Origin: Nitrospirillum viridazoti CBAmc
Lineage (GTDB): Bacteria; Pseudomonadota; Alphaproteobacteria; Azospirillales; Azospirillaceae
Direction: 5' to 3'
NCBI RefSeq assembly: GCF_000730165.1
Contig: NZ_CP022110.1
Location: 1,681,501-1,745,500 of the forward strand
DNA: 64,000 bases
The notes under the pieces were generated by a model. The model saw only the letters and a program-made list of their open reading frames with translations. It searched no databases and was not told the DNA's origin. The translations under genes and the position numbers were made by a program. Every line of letters starts with the position of its first letter. Position 1 is the stretch's first letter. This document shows positions 10,928 to 20,692 of this stretch, one piece after another.

Positions 10928-11263
10928 GGCAAAGGCATCCGGACCGCCGCCACCCCGGACATCGTCAGAGGCGCGAAGATCAAGGCCGGCGCCAGGGTGG
11001 GCGTCGCTGCGACGGGGGGTGAGACCGCATAAAAGGCGAAACGAAGCACGGTTCCTGCCAGGCCGGTGGTTTGCACGGCGCAAACGCCACCCCCGGCGCG
11101 GAGGTGGTGCGGACAACATCCGTCAGGCGACGCCCGTCTGGCCAAAGCCGAAGGAGCGTCACCCGGCAGGGGCTGCTGTTGCCCGGGCGCCCACCTCTGT
11201 TACCAGAATGCCACGCGTGTTTCCAGCCGTCCGTCTTACGCCCGTTGGTAGAGGTGTCCGCTG
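10928..11263. promoter_or_regulatory. ntrC-ntrY intergenic region with inverted repeat
   Basis: This 336-bp gap has no credible gene; the short open frames are shadows. At 11069-11085 a perfect inverted repeat GTTTGC-ACGGC-GCAAAC is flanked by imperfect GGTG/CACC arms. It resembles a dyad operator and could control ntrYX separately from ntrBC. No protein can be assigned to it by eye, and I could not identify a convincing -35/-10 pair. Confidence 0.4.
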
Positions 11264-12718
11264 TTACTTCAGGCCACGGACCACCTGGATGTCCAGGTCG
11301 CGGATCTTTTTGCGCAGGGTATTGCGGTTCAGGCCCAGCATATGCGCGGCCTTGATCTGGTTGCCCCGGGTGGCGATCAGCGACAGCGACAACAGGGGCC
11401 GTTCCACCTCGCGCAGCACGCGATCATACAGGCCGGCGGCCGGCACGCCGTCCTTATGGGCGGCGAAATAGTCCTTCAGGTGCCGCTCCACCGCGGCCCC
11501 CAGGCCTTCGTTCTGCGGCTCCTCCGCGGGGGCGGCGGCGGGCGCGAAGTCCGCCAGCTCCTGCTCGATGACATCGATGGTGATGACTTCCTGCGTGTAC
11601 AGCGCGGCGAGACGCCGCACCATATTCTCCAGCTCACGCACGTTGCCGGGCCAGCGATGGCGGCGCAGGCGGTCCAGGGCGGCGTTGTCCATGCTTTTCA
11701 GCGGCAGTCCCTGCTGGTTCACCAGGCCGAAGAAGTGGCGGACCAGCGCCGGGATGTCCTCCGTCCGCTCGCGCAGCGGCGGCAGGCGGATGGGCACCAC
11801 GTTCAGGCGATAGAACAGATCCTCGCGGAACTGGCCCTGGCGGATCAGGGTGCGCAGGTCGCGGTGGGTGGCGGCCACGATGCGCACGTCGGTCTTGATG
11901 GGGGTGCGACCGCCGACCGTGGTGTACTCCCCCTCCTGCAGCACACGCAGCAGGCGGGTCTGGGCGTCCAGCGGCATGTCGCCGATCTCGTCCAGGAACA
12001 GGGTGCCGCCCTGCGCCTGCTCGAACCGGCCGGTGGACCGCACGGTGGCGCCGGTGAAGGCCCCCTTCTCATGGCCGAACAGCTCGGACTCGATCAGTTC
12101 GCGGGGGATGGCGGCCATGTTGACCGCCAGGAAGGGTCCATTGCGCCGCTTGCCGTAATCGTGCAGGGCGCGGGCCACCAGCTCCTTGCCGGTGCCCGAC
12201 TCGCCGGTGATCATCACCGTCAGGTCTGTGCCCATCAGGCGCGCCAGGACGCGGTAGATCTCCTGCATGGCCGCCGACCGGCCGATAAGGGGCAGCGCCT
12301 CCTCCTCGGCTTGCGCCGCCGCGGCGCCGGCGGCGGCCGGCGGGGCTGGCTGGGGCGTGGACAGGGCGCGTTCCACCATGCCCATCAGATCCTTCAGGTC
12401 GAAGGGCTTGGGCAGATAGTCGAAGGCGCCGCGCTCCGCCGCCTTCACGGCGGTCAGCAGCGTGTTCTGCGCGCTCATGACGATGACGCGCAGTTCGGGG
12501 CGCAGCTTCTTGATGCGCGGCAACAGGTCCAGGCCGTTCTCATCCGGCATCACCACGTCGGTGATGACCAGGTCCCCCTCCCCATCCTGGACCCAGCGCC
12601 ACAAGGTCGCGGCGTTGCCGGTGACCCGCACGTCATGGCCCAGGCGCAGCAGGGCCTGGTTCAGAACGGTGCGGATGGCCCTGTCGTCGTCAGCGACAAG
12701 GATGGTGGATGGACCCAT
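11264..12718 (-). CDS. ntrC: Nitrogen regulator NtrC (sigma54 activator)
   Basis: A 484-residue NtrC: receiver (1-120, Asp in [13 protein letters not shown] near 54), AAA+ domain with Walker [12 protein letters not shown], an intact sigma54-contact loop EKGAFTGAT and Walker B LFLDEIGD, and a C-terminal Fis-type HTH ([21 protein letters not shown]). Phosphorylated NtrC turns on nitrogen-assimilation genes with RpoN. The start is four bases after the ntrB stop, so translation is probably coupled. Position in the dusB-ntrB-ntrC operon and the intact GAFTGA separate it from NtrX. Confidence 0.97.
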   Translation of the reverse strand: MGPSTILVADDDRAIRTVLNQALLRLGHDVRVTGNAATLWRWVQDGEGDLVITDVVMPDENGLDLLPRIKKLRPELRVIVMSAQNTLLTAVKAAERGAFDYLPKPFDLKDLMGMVERALSTPQPAPPAAAGAAAAQAEEEALPLIGRSAAMQEIYRVLARLMGTDLTVMITGESGTGKELVARALHDYGKRRNGPFLAVNMAAIPRELIESELFGHEKGAFTGATVRSTGRFEQAQGGTLFLDEIGDMPLDAQTRLLRVLQEGEYTTVGGRTPIKTDVRIVAATHRDLRTLIRQGQFREDLFYRLNVVPIRLPPLRERTEDIPALVRHFFGLVNQQGLPLKSMDNAALDRLRRHRWPGNVRELENMVRRLAALYTQEVITIDVIEQELADFAPAAAPAEEPQNEGLGAAVERHLKDYFAAHKDGVPAAGLYDRVLREVERPLLSLSLIATRGNQIKAAHMLGLNRNTLRKKIRDLDIQVVRGLK

Positions 12719-12721
12719 GGA

Positions 12722-13846
12722 TTAAACGCCCCCCTCTGACGCCGTCCGCCCAGGGGCGACCGGCAGCGAAACCTTGAAGATCGTGCGACGCGGCACGCTG
12801 TCGAAATCGATGACCCCGCCATGGTCGCCGATGATCTTGGCGACAAGCGCCAGGCCCAGGCCGGTCCCGTTCATCTTCGTGGTGACGAAGGGATCGAACA
12901 GGTTGGCCCGCAAGTCCTCCGGAATGCCGTCGCCATTGTCCTGCACGCTGATCAGCAGCGGCAGGTGCACCCGGCTGTCGGACCCCGGCACCGCCAGGCG
13001 CACCCCATGCTGGTAGGCGGTGGACAGGACGATTTCCCCACCCTTTTCCGGGCAGGCCTCGGCCGCGTTCTTCACCAGGTTCAGGAAGACCTGGATCAGC
13101 TGGTCGCGGTTGCCCAGCACCGGCGGCAGCGACGGGTCGTAGCGCTCGACGAAGCGGATGGCGCGGCCGAATCCGCTTTGCGCCACGCGGCGCACATGCT
13201 CCAGCACGCCATGGATGTTCACCGCCGTCTTTTCCAGCGGCCGGCCGTCGGTGAAGACCTCCATGCGGTCCACCAGGGCCACGATGCGGTCGGCTTCATC
13301 GCAGATGAGGCGGGTCAGCATGCGGTCCCCCTCGGACGCGTTCTCTTCCAACAGCTGGGCCGCCCCCCGGATGCCGGACAGCGGGTTCTTCACCTCGTGC
13401 GCCAGCATGGCCGCCATGGCGACGACGGACCGGGCGGCCCCCCGGTGGGTCAGCTGGTTGTCGATCTTGCGGGCGATGGACCGCTCATGCAGCGACAGCA
13501 CCACCAGGTCCGGCGGATCGGACAGGGGGGCCGCCTTGGCCGTCAGGAAATGCAGGCCGATGCGCGGCGTCTCCAGCATGATGCTGTAGTCCGACACGCT
13601 GCCGCCCGTCATCCGCGCCTGATCGATCAGGGAGTGGACAGGGCTGTCGCCCGGGATCAGCGTGTCGAGCTGGCTGCCCACCAGCAGGGCGGCGCTGGCG
13701 TCGAAGAATTCCTCCGCCTGCAGGTTGGCGAAATGAATGCGGCGCTGCCGGTCGATAACCAGGATGGGTTCCGGCAGGGCGGACAGGATGGCCGTGGGAT
13801 CGACCATGCCGGGCGCCGGGGCAGGCAGGGCCGCCGTCCGCCCCAT
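12722..13846 (-). CDS. ntrB: Nitrogen sensor kinase/phosphatase NtrB
   Basis: A 374-residue cytosolic histidine kinase: an N-terminal PAS domain (about 18-125), the H-box [20 protein letters not shown] near 150 and an ATPase domain ([28 protein letters not shown]). There are no membrane segments, as expected for NtrB, which is controlled by PII proteins. It phosphorylates or dephosphorylates NtrC. Its ATG overlaps the dusB stop by one base (TGATG), showing a tight operon. Confidence 0.96.
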   Translation of the reverse strand: MGRTAALPAPAPGMVDPTAILSALPEPILVIDRQRRIHFANLQAEEFFDASAALLVGSQLDTLIPGDSPVHSLIDQARMTGGSVSDYSIMLETPRIGLHFLTAKAAPLSDPPDLVVLSLHERSIARKIDNQLTHRGAARSVVAMAAMLAHEVKNPLSGIRGAAQLLEENASEGDRMLTRLICDEADRIVALVDRMEVFTDGRPLEKTAVNIHGVLEHVRRVAQSGFGRAIRFVERYDPSLPPVLGNRDQLIQVFLNLVKNAAEACPEKGGEIVLSTAYQHGVRLAVPGSDSRVHLPLLISVQDNGDGIPEDLRANLFDPFVTTKMNGTGLGLALVAKIIGDHGGVIDFDSVPRRTIFKVSLPVAPGRTASEGGV

Positions 13847-14937
13847 CAGGCGGCCACCTTCTTTTCGCCGGCGCTGTCGTCGTCCTCAACGTCGCAACCG
13901 GCCTCCGCGGTCAGGCCCCGGCCGGACAGATCGCGCCCCACGATGCCCCGGTCCAGCAGATCCTGGTACCAGCCGCGCACGAAGTCCTGCACCAGCTCCG
14001 CCTTCTCGATGGTGTTGACCTTGGCGCGGTACTCGGCGGAACCGGGCAGGCCCTTGGAATACCAGGCGATGTGCTTGCGCCCGATCTTCAGGCCGGCGTC
14101 GGTGCCGTAATGCTCCAGGATGGCGTCGTAATGCTCCAGCACCAGGTCGCGCTGTTCCACCAGCGTGGGCTCGGCCGGGGCCGCGCCGGTACGCAGCATC
14201 TGGATGACCTGGTTGATGAACCAGGGGCGGCCATAGGTGCCCCGGCCGATCATGACCCCATCGGCGCCGCTCTCTTCCAGGCAGCGGGTCACGTCGGGGA
14301 AATCCACGATGTCGCCGTTGGCGATGACCGGCAGCGACACGGCGTCCTTCACCTGGCGGATGAAGGCCCAGTCGGCGACGCCGTTGTACATCTGGTTGCG
14401 GGTGCGGCCGTGCACGGTGATCATGCGGATGCCGCACTCCTCCGCAATTTTGGCCAGGCGCGGCGCGTTCAGGTTCCGCTCATCCCAGCCCTTGCGCATC
14501 TTCAGGGTCACGGGCACGGACACGGCCTTGACCACAGCGTCCAGGATGCGGCCGGCCAGCGGTTCGTCCTTCATCAGGGCGGAACCGGCATAGCCGTTCA
14601 CCACTTTCTTCACCGGGCAGCCGAAGTTGATGTCGATGATGGAGGCGCCCCGGTCCACGCACAGCTTCGCCGCCTCCGCCATCACCTCGGGCTCACAGCC
14701 CGCCAGCTGGACGGACAGCACGCCCTCCTGGGCGTTGGGGTCGATTTTCTTTTCGGATTCACGGGTGGCGCGGATCATCGCCTGGCTGGCGATCATCTCG
14801 GAAACGACCAAGCCCGCGCCGGCGCGCTTCACCAGACGGCGGAAGGGCGTGTCGGTCACGCCCGACATGGGCGCCAGGATCACCGGATCCTGAATCGTGA
14901 CGGGACCGACCTGAATCGGCGCTAACTTACTGCCCAT
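13846..14937 (-). CDS. dusB: tRNA-dihydrouridine synthase (DusB / NifR3)
   Basis: A 363-residue flavoenzyme of the Dus family. FMN-barrel motifs are visible: [14 protein letters not shown] near 20, [21 protein letters not shown] near 103 (catalytic Cys in GCP), [10 protein letters not shown] near 175, ANGDI near 207 and [11 protein letters not shown] near 230. It reduces uridines in the D loop of tRNA. It heads the classical nifR3-ntrB-ntrC operon. The family-typical N-terminus [11 protein letters not shown] fixes the start. Confidence 0.95.
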   Translation of the reverse strand: MGSKLAPIQVGPVTIQDPVILAPMSGVTDTPFRRLVKRAGAGLVVSEMIASQAMIRATRESEKKIDPNAQEGVLSVQLAGCEPEVMAEAAKLCVDRGASIIDINFGCPVKKVVNGYAGSALMKDEPLAGRILDAVVKAVSVPVTLKMRKGWDERNLNAPRLAKIAEECGIRMITVHGRTRNQMYNGVADWAFIRQVKDAVSLPVIANGDIVDFPDVTRCLEESGADGVMIGRGTYGRPWFINQVIQMLRTGAAPAEPTLVEQRDLVLEHYDAILEHYGTDAGLKIGRKHIAWYSKGLPGSAEYRAKVNTIEKAELVQDFVRGWYQDLLDRGIVGRDLSGRGLTAEAGCDVEDDDSAGEKKVAA

Positions 14938-15190
14938 TTCCTAGGCGCTTTCCATGACTGCTACAAAATTAGGCGTTCAAGCTATCATGAGCCCCCGCCA
15001 AAGGGAAGCGACGCCGCCGAAGACGGCGGATGCGACTATGGTATGGCGCGGTGGCATGGCAGATCGTGGACGCCGGCGGACAAACAAGCCTAGCGGCAAG
15101 GTCTTAAGGGGAGATATCTCTCATCGGGAAATAGGGATAATTGTCACCATCCCTCGTCCGCGTCTCATATTCATGGTGTCTTGACCAACC

Positions 15191-16366
15191 ATGCCGTCCT
15201 GCCTTGCCCTGATCGTCGCCGCCGGCAGCGGCTCCCGCTTCGGCGGGGACATGCCCAAGCAATATCTGTCCCTGGCCGGCCAGCCCGTCCTGGCCCGCAC
15301 CGTGGCCGCGTTCCAGAACCATCCGGAGGTGACGGCCGTGCGGGTGGTGATCAACCCGGCCCACCGCGACCTGTATGAAGAGGCGGTGGCCGGCCTGGAC
15401 CTGCTCCCGCCCGTGGCCGGGGGTGCGGCCCGCCAGGACAGCGTGCGCAATGGGCTGGAGGCTGCGGCCGCCGATGGCGGCTACGACCTGGTGCTGATCC
15501 ACGATGCCGCCCGCCCCCTGGTGGACGCCGCCAGCATCTCCGCCGTCATCAAGGCGCTGGCCGAGGTGCCGGCCGCCCTGGCGGCGGCCAGCGTCAGCGA
15601 CACGCTGAAGCGGGCGGACCAGGATGGCGCCGTGGCCGCCACGGTGGACCGTACCGCCCTGTGGCGGGCGCTGACCCCGCAGGGCTTCCGCTTCCCCGAC
15701 ATCCTGAAGGCGCACCGCGACCTGGCGGGCCAGGAACTGACCGATGACGCCGCCGTGGCGGAGAAGGCCGGCTTCCCCGTGCGCCTGGTGCCCACCAACC
15801 CCGACAACCTGAAAGTGACCCATGCCGAGGATCTGGCGCGGGCGGAGAAGATCATCATGAACGATTTGGGCGACGTTCGCGTGGGCCACGGCTATGACGT
15901 GCACAAGTTCACGGAAGGCGACCACATCGTCCTCTGCGGTCTGAAGGTGCCGCACACCCACAAGCTGGAGGGCCATTCCGACGCCGACGTGGGCCTGCAT
16001 GCCCTGACCGATGCCATCCTGGGCGCCATCAGCGCAGGCGACATCGGCAGCCACTTCCCCCCCACGGATGAGCGCTGGCGCGGCGCCGACAGCGGCAAGT
16101 TCCTGCAGCACGCCGCCAGCCTGGTGAAGGCCAAGGGCGGGGCCATCGCCCATTGCGACATCACCGTCATCTGCGAGCGTCCCAAGGTGGGGCCCCACCG
16201 CGAGGCCATGGTGGCCCGCGTGGCCGACCTGCTAGGGATCGCGCCCGACCGTGTCTCCGTGAAGGCCACCACCACCGAAGGCCTGGGCTTCACCGGCCGG
16301 CGCGAGGGCATCGCCGCCATGGCGACCTGCACGGTCCGCCTGCCCTGGCCGGCTTCAAAGGCCTGA
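15191..16366 (+). CDS. ispDF: Bifunctional MEP cytidylyltransferase / MECDP synthase IspDF
   Basis: A 391-residue fusion of two non-consecutive MEP-pathway enzymes, common in Alphaproteobacteria. The IspD half (1-225) has [20 protein letters not shown], the CTP-binding start, and DAARPLVDA. The IspF half (230-391) has GHGYDVHKF and [20 protein letters not shown], the metal and active-site motifs. It converts MEP to CDP-ME and, two steps later, CDP-MEP to the cyclic diphosphate for isoprenoid synthesis. It is divergent from dusB across a 253-bp gap (14938-15190) that should hold both promoters; I saw no clear operator there. Confidence 0.96.
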   Translation: MPSCLALIVAAGSGSRFGGDMPKQYLSLAGQPVLARTVAAFQNHPEVTAVRVVINPAHRDLYEEAVAGLDLLPPVAGGAARQDSVRNGLEAAAADGGYDLVLIHDAARPLVDAASISAVIKALAEVPAALAAASVSDTLKRADQDGAVAATVDRTALWRALTPQGFRFPDILKAHRDLAGQELTDDAAVAEKAGFPVRLVPTNPDNLKVTHAEDLARAEKIIMNDLGDVRVGHGYDVHKFTEGDHIVLCGLKVPHTHKLEGHSDADVGLHALTDAILGAISAGDIGSHFPPTDERWRGADSGKFLQHAASLVKAKGGAIAHCDITVICERPKVGPHREAMVARVADLLGIAPDRVSVKATTTEGLGFTGRREGIAAMATCTVRLPWPASKA

Positions 16367-16371
16367 CCCCC

Positions 16372-16875
16372 ATGTTCCCGGCGGAGATCACACGCGCGGC
16401 CGAACGCCTGCTGGCCGCCTGCCAGGCGAACGGGCTGTGGCTGGCCACGGCCGAGTCCTGCACCGGCGGCTTGATCTCCGCCAGCCTCACCGCGATCTCA
16501 GGCTCCTCCGCCGTGGTGGACCGGGGCGTGGTCACCTACAGCAACCAGGCCAAGGTCGACCTGCTGGGCGTGCCCGACGGCCTGATCGCCCTGCACGGCG
16601 CCGTCAGCCGCGAGGTGGCCCACGCCATGGCGGAGGGGTTGCTGGCCCGCTCCCGCGCCGACATCGCCCTGTCGGTCACCGGCATCGCCGGCCCCGGCGG
16701 GGGCAGCCTGGAAAAGCCGGTGGGCCTGGTCTACCTGGGCTGCGCCCGCCGCGACCACCCCATGGTGGTGGAGCGGCACGTCTTCCCCGGCGACCGTGAG
16801 GCGGTGCGCCTGGCGGCCGTGGCACGGGCGCTGGCGATGGGCTTGGCCGCGACGGGTGACGGCGCGACAGCGTAG
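16372..16875 (+). CDS. pncC: CinA C-terminal-domain nicotinamide-nucleotide amidase (PncC-like)
   Basis: A 167-residue protein consisting only of the CinA C-terminal domain. It has [22 protein letters not shown] (residues ~20-41), [15 protein letters not shown] and [21 protein letters not shown], the family fingerprint. PncC deamidates nicotinamide mononucleotide in pyridine-nucleotide salvage. The ATG at 16372 is five bases after the ispDF stop, so the two are probably co-transcribed. The frame is open upstream only because it overlaps ispDF in another frame. Confidence 0.92.
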   Translation: MFPAEITRAAERLLAACQANGLWLATAESCTGGLISASLTAISGSSAVVDRGVVTYSNQAKVDLLGVPDGLIALHGAVSREVAHAMAEGLLARSRADIALSVTGIAGPGGGSLEKPVGLVYLGCARRDHPMVVERHVFPGDREAVRLAAVARALAMGLAATGDGATA

Positions 16876-16882
16876 GACAGAG

Positions 16883-17659
16883 TCAGCGAGAGCCCAACCA
16901 CCAGTCCAACGCTCTCTCGATCACCTCCGGCGGCAGGACATGCCCGCCATCGAACACCCGCACCTCCACCAGGAAGCCACGCCGCTTGAACGCCGGCGCG
17001 GTGGTGCGCGCCGTCTCTTCCAGAGGCAGCACACGGTCGGCCTTGCCGTGGCTGATGAAGACCCGCGCCTGGCCAACGCCGGGCGGATCCCCTTGAGTAT
17101 GCAACGGGGCGATGCGCCCGGGGGAAAAGGCGATCAGCGTGGTAAACAGGTCCAGGTTTTCCGGCCCCAGCGACAGGGCGTAGGTCGCCCCATCGGAGAA
17201 TCCCGCCAGCGCCACCCGGGTCGGGTCCACGGCGTAGCGGGCGAAGACCTGGGCCAGGAAGGCGTCGATGCGCGCCGGGTCGGTGCCATACCGGGGTCCC
17301 CAGCGCTCATCCGCCTCATGCTTGCGCGCCGCCAGCATGTCCCAGGTATAATCCCCGGAGTCGGGGGCCGCGATAATGACGCCCCGGGCCTCCGCCACCG
17401 GCGCCAGCCGGGCCACCATGTCGGCACCCCGCTGGCTGGCGCCATGCAGCATCACCAGCAGCGGCAAGGGCTGGCCCGGTCGGTAGGATCCGGGAATGAG
17501 GACGATGCCATCGCCCAGCCGCACAGGTCCAACGGTTCCCTCCGCCACCGGGGGCGGAACCTGCGGCCGGGCGGTGAGATGAACCAGGTCATCCGCCCGC
17601 GCCGGCACCGCTATGAGCAGCAGCAGGCAGGCCAACACCCCAACGACACGCCCGCGCAT
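16883..17659 (-). CDS. Secreted alpha/beta-hydrolase (PHB-depolymerase/esterase-like)
   Basis: A 258-residue protein with a signal peptide (MRGRVVGVLACLLLLIAVPARA, cleavage expected after residue 22). The alpha/beta-hydrolase core has an oxyanion strand LLVMLHGASQRG, nucleophile elbow LAGFSDGATY (Ser in GFSDG near 158), Asp in SHGKADRVLP near 215 and His in GGHVLPP near 239, so the triad is complete. The layout matches small carboxylesterases and depolymerase-like esterases. The substrate is unknown. It ends 7 bp from pncC, facing it. Confidence 0.8.
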   Translation of the reverse strand: MRGRVVGVLACLLLLIAVPARADDLVHLTARPQVPPPVAEGTVGPVRLGDGIVLIPGSYRPGQPLPLLVMLHGASQRGADMVARLAPVAEARGVIIAAPDSGDYTWDMLAARKHEADERWGPRYGTDPARIDAFLAQVFARYAVDPTRVALAGFSDGATYALSLGPENLDLFTTLIAFSPGRIAPLHTQGDPPGVGQARVFISHGKADRVLPLEETARTTAPAFKRRGFLVEVRVFDGGHVLPPEVIERALDWWLGSR

Positions 17660-17884
17660 CCCGTCCCCCAGCCTGCTTCCCCACCCTGGCAGCTTGGGGG
17701 ACGGGTCGACCCCACGTCAACCGAAGGCGCCGGGACACCTAACGGCAGGGGAATAGGGCGGCAGGAGAAAGAGCGGCGCCAGGGCTCTGCCCCGGTTGCA
17801 TGCCGTGGAGGCTGGGGCATAGTCTGGCGCCCAGTTCAACGTGTCGGACCCCACCTTCACGGTCCCGCCTGCCGGAGTTTCCCC

Positions 17885-18886
17885 ATGTCGCCGCGTTCCC
17901 TTGGTCTGGCCCTGGCGCTCGCCGCCGCGCCCCTGTCGCTGTCCCTGGTGACCCTGCCCTCTACCGCCCGCGCCGCCGCGCCCCAGGTGAAGACCCAGGC
18001 GCCGGGCTACTACCGCCTGATGCTGGGGGATTTCGAGATCACGGCGCTGAATGACACGATCCTGACGCTGCCCATGGACAAGCTGATGACCAACACCATG
18101 CCGGCCAAGGTGGCGGCGGCGTTGGCGCGCAACCATCAGCCCAGCCCCACGCCCACCTCGGTCAATGCCTTCCTGATCAACACCGGGGCGCAACTGATCC
18201 TGGTCGATACCGGCCTGAACGGCCTGGCGGGTCCCCAGGCCCCCAGCCATCTGCTGGCCAACCTGAAGGCCGCCGGCTACACGCCGGACCAGGTGGACGC
18301 GGTGCTGATCACCCACATGCACGCTGACCATATCGGCGGCCTGATGACCGATGGCCAGATGACCTTCCCCAACGCCACCCTCTATGTCGACGCGGCGGAG
18401 AAGGGCCACTGGCTGAACGCCGAAGCCGAGGCCAAGGCGCCCGCCGACAAACGGGGCGGCTTCACCACCGCGCACAAGCTGCTGGACGCCTATGCCGCCG
18501 CCGGCAAGCTGAAGACCTTCGATGGCGTGACCTCGCTGTTCCCCGGCATCACCGCCATCCCCGCCCACGGCCATACCCCCGGCCACACTGTCTACGCGGC
18601 CGAGAGCAAGGGCCAGAAGATCCTGTTCTGGGGCGACCTGATGCATGTGGCGGCGGTGCAGTTCGACACCCCCGCCACCACCGTCCAGTTCGATAGCGAC
18701 AGCCCCGCCGCGTACAAGGAACGGGCCAAAATCTTCGCCGAGGCCGCCAAGGACGGCTATTGGGTGGCCGCCGCCCATATCTCCTTCCCCGGCATCGGCC
18801 ACATCCGTCCCAAGGACGCCACCGACGGCAAGGCCGACCCCAAGAGCTATGTCTGGGAACCGGCGCAGTATAGCCTCGGGGAATGA
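17885..18886 (+). CDS. Exported metallo-beta-lactamase-fold hydrolase
   Basis: A 333-residue protein with a signal peptide (about residues 1-31, ending ARAAA). The MBL fold has the zinc motif LITHMHADHIGG near 139, a downstream metal His in PAHGHTPGHT near 222, and the bridging Asp in FWGDLMH near 246. Fold and length resemble N-acyl-homoserine-lactone lactonases and other periplasmic MBL hydrolases, but the substrate is not established. GGAG lies before the ATG. The next gene starts four bases after its stop, forming a two-gene operon of exported proteins. Confidence 0.85.
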   Translation: MSPRSLGLALALAAAPLSLSLVTLPSTARAAAPQVKTQAPGYYRLMLGDFEITALNDTILTLPMDKLMTNTMPAKVAAALARNHQPSPTPTSVNAFLINTGAQLILVDTGLNGLAGPQAPSHLLANLKAAGYTPDQVDAVLITHMHADHIGGLMTDGQMTFPNATLYVDAAEKGHWLNAEAEAKAPADKRGGFTTAHKLLDAYAAAGKLKTFDGVTSLFPGITAIPAHGHTPGHTVYAAESKGQKILFWGDLMHVAAVQFDTPATTVQFDSDSPAAYKERAKIFAEAAKDGYWVAAAHISFPGIGHIRPKDATDGKADPKSYVWEPAQYSLGE

Positions 18887-18890
18887 GACC

Positions 18891-19553
18891 ATGACGCACA
18901 CCGGGATCGCCACCGCCCTCGCCCTGTTCCTGGCATCAGGCACGGCCCTGGCCGATGACCAGGCCAATACCGCCAGGCTGTTCGCCGATCCCGGGGTGCG
19001 GCAGATGACCCTGGCCGCCGCCCAGCAATCGGCCGTGGTCATGAACGAGCCCTGCCCCAGCGCCCAGGCCACGGTGTCGACCGATGTGGCGGTGTTCCAG
19101 CCCCTGGTGTTCGATGCCGCCGGCCAGCTGCAGACCGGCATCTGGCGCCAGCAGGTGACCTTGGCCGGCTGCGGCGTCACCCGCACCTTGAACGTCATCG
19201 GCTGGAAGCAGGCGGGCCAGGCCATCGGCATGGGCGCCTTGCTGCCCGGCGGCACGCATACCGACGTGCTGCTGCAGCGCGACGCCATACAGCAGGTGGA
19301 CCAACTGGTGAAAATCACCCCCGGCGCCACCGAGGAAGGCTGCGCCCGCGAGTATGTGGCCGACACCCGCTTCGTGGACCGTGACGCAACCCCCGCCCCC
19401 GGCGGCAAATCCCCACCCTGGCGTGAGGTGTGGACCCTGCGCACCTGCACCAAGCAGATCGAGGTGCCCATCCGCTTCATCCCCGACGCCACCGGCACCA
19501 CCATCACCGCCGGCCCGCAGAACGCGGTCAAGGTGACGACGGTGGCGAAGTAG
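18891..19553 (+). CDS. Exported protein of unknown function
   Basis: A 220-residue protein starting four bases after the metallo-hydrolase stop. It has a signal peptide (MTHTGIATALALFLASGTALA). The mature part contains four Cys (in EPCPSAQ, LAGCGVT, EEGCARE and RTCTKQ), which could form two disulfides in the periplasm. I do not recognise a characterised family. Co-transcription with the MBL hydrolase suggests a shared process. Confidence 0.7.
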   Translation: MTHTGIATALALFLASGTALADDQANTARLFADPGVRQMTLAAAQQSAVVMNEPCPSAQATVSTDVAVFQPLVFDAAGQLQTGIWRQQVTLAGCGVTRTLNVIGWKQAGQAIGMGALLPGGTHTDVLLQRDAIQQVDQLVKITPGATEEGCAREYVADTRFVDRDATPAPGGKSPPWREVWTLRTCTKQIEVPIRFIPDATGTTITAGPQNAVKVTTVAK

Positions 19554-19555
19554 GC

Positions 19556-19569
19556 GCCCCGGTTGGGGC
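19556..19569. terminator. Small hairpin between convergent genes
   Basis: GCCCC-GGTT-GGGGC sits between the stop codons of the exported-protein gene and rtcA. The stem is short and there is no T tract, so it is at best a weak two-way terminator. Confidence 0.3.
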
Positions 19570-20583
19570 TTACGCCACCGTTACCAGATGGGTGCCGTCC
19601 TCCCGGGCTTGGAATTGGATATCCCGATCCAGGAAACGGCGGATGATGGCGGCACCGGTCAGGCTGTGCTGCGTCGGCCGCACGGTGGTGAAACAACCGC
19701 CGCCGGCCAGCGCCAGGGGCAACAGCAGCTGATCCGCCAGATAGGGCCCAGCGAAGGCGCCCGAGGCGATGTAGCCCGCCAGGCGGTTGGCCGTCTGGCG
19801 GCCGATATCCTCGGCCCGCAGGCCAATGCGGCCCACGGCGCTGACCACCTCCGTCACTTGGTCGAAGCAGGCCGACAGCATCAGGATGTTGCCGGGTCCC
19901 CGCCCCTCCGCCACCGTCTCAACGGCCCAGGCCTCATCCGGCCAGCCCAGCACTTGGCGGGCGGCCGCTACCTCCCGTTCCGCGATGTTGGCTGGCAAGT
20001 TGGACAGCAGCGCCCGGCCGCGCACCCCGCGCAAGGCGCCCCGCTCCACAAGCTCCTGAGGCCGCAGGGGGCCCGGAGTCACCGACACCTCGATGCGCCC
20101 GCCCCCAACGGGATAGAAGCCCGGGCGAACCAGGCTGGCCGTCACCGTCGGCCCCATACGCGACAGCAACGGCAACAAGGTGGCCGCTGTGAAATCGTAG
20201 GGCGGTGCCGCATGGGCGTGCGTCCCGCCCTCCAATACCAGGCGTGACGGGCCATCCGCCAGCAACAGGGGCGGCAGCAGCGCCTGAAGCACCAGGCCCG
20301 TGCTGCCCGCCGTGCCCACGGCGAAGGTGTAGTCGCCCGCCCTCACCCGGCCCGGCGTGAAGGTCAGGCAGGATGCGCCGATGGCCGCCCCGTCGGCGGT
20401 GGCGCCGCTGATGGCGCACGCCGCCTCCACCGCCGTCAGATGCTGGCGCATCAGGCCGGGTTTCTCCCGCTTGGCGCGGATGTTGTCGATGCGGAACGCC
20501 TGGCCTGTCACCAGCGACAAGGACAGGGCGGTGCGCAGCACCTGCCCACCCCCTTCGCCTTCCGATCCATCAATGATGATCAC
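19570..20583 (-). CDS. rtcA: RNA 3'-terminal phosphate cyclase RtcA
   Basis: A 337-residue RtcA, standard length. It starts MIIIDGSEGEGGGQVLRTALSLS. The segment LADQLLLPLALAGGG and the active-site His in PTQHSLTGAAI (residue ~306; H309 in E. coli RtcA) are intact. It converts RNA 3'-phosphates to 2',3'-cyclic phosphates using ATP. It lies 73 bp after rtcB on the same strand and is the last gene of the rsr-Y RNA-rtcB-rtcA operon. The rtcB-rtcA gap contains a second, in-frame copy of the rtcB tail. Confidence 0.96.
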   Translation of the reverse strand: MIIIDGSEGEGGGQVLRTALSLSLVTGQAFRIDNIRAKREKPGLMRQHLTAVEAACAISGATADGAAIGASCLTFTPGRVRAGDYTFAVGTAGSTGLVLQALLPPLLLADGPSRLVLEGGTHAHAAPPYDFTAATLLPLLSRMGPTVTASLVRPGFYPVGGGRIEVSVTPGPLRPQELVERGALRGVRGRALLSNLPANIAEREVAAARQVLGWPDEAWAVETVAEGRGPGNILMLSACFDQVTEVVSAVGRIGLRAEDIGRQTANRLAGYIASGAFAGPYLADQLLLPLALAGGGCFTTVRPTQHSLTGAAIIRRFLDRDIQFQAREDGTHLVTVA

Positions 20584-20614
20584 TGTATCCCCCCGTCCTG
20601 AAGCGTGAAGGATC

Positions 20615-20692
20615 CTACCCCTTCATGCCCAGGACCTGCTTCCCCGTGTGAAGGCGTCAGCCTTTCACACACAGGACCTGCTTCAACGTATG
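20615..20692 (-). repeat. Tandem duplication of the rtcB 3' end
   Basis: The true rtcB end encodes HTLKQVLCVKG and a TGA (20657-20692). Right after it, in the same frame, 20615-20656 encode HTGKQVLGMKG and a TAG. The block GAAGCAGGTCCTG is identical in both. This is a diverged tandem copy of about 40 bp, outside the normal reading frame end. Readthrough of the TGA would add 13 residues. Confidence 0.8.

Noticed and set aside
17717..19696. 659-residue minus-strand open frame
   Set aside because: Shadow of the metallo-hydrolase and exported-protein genes.
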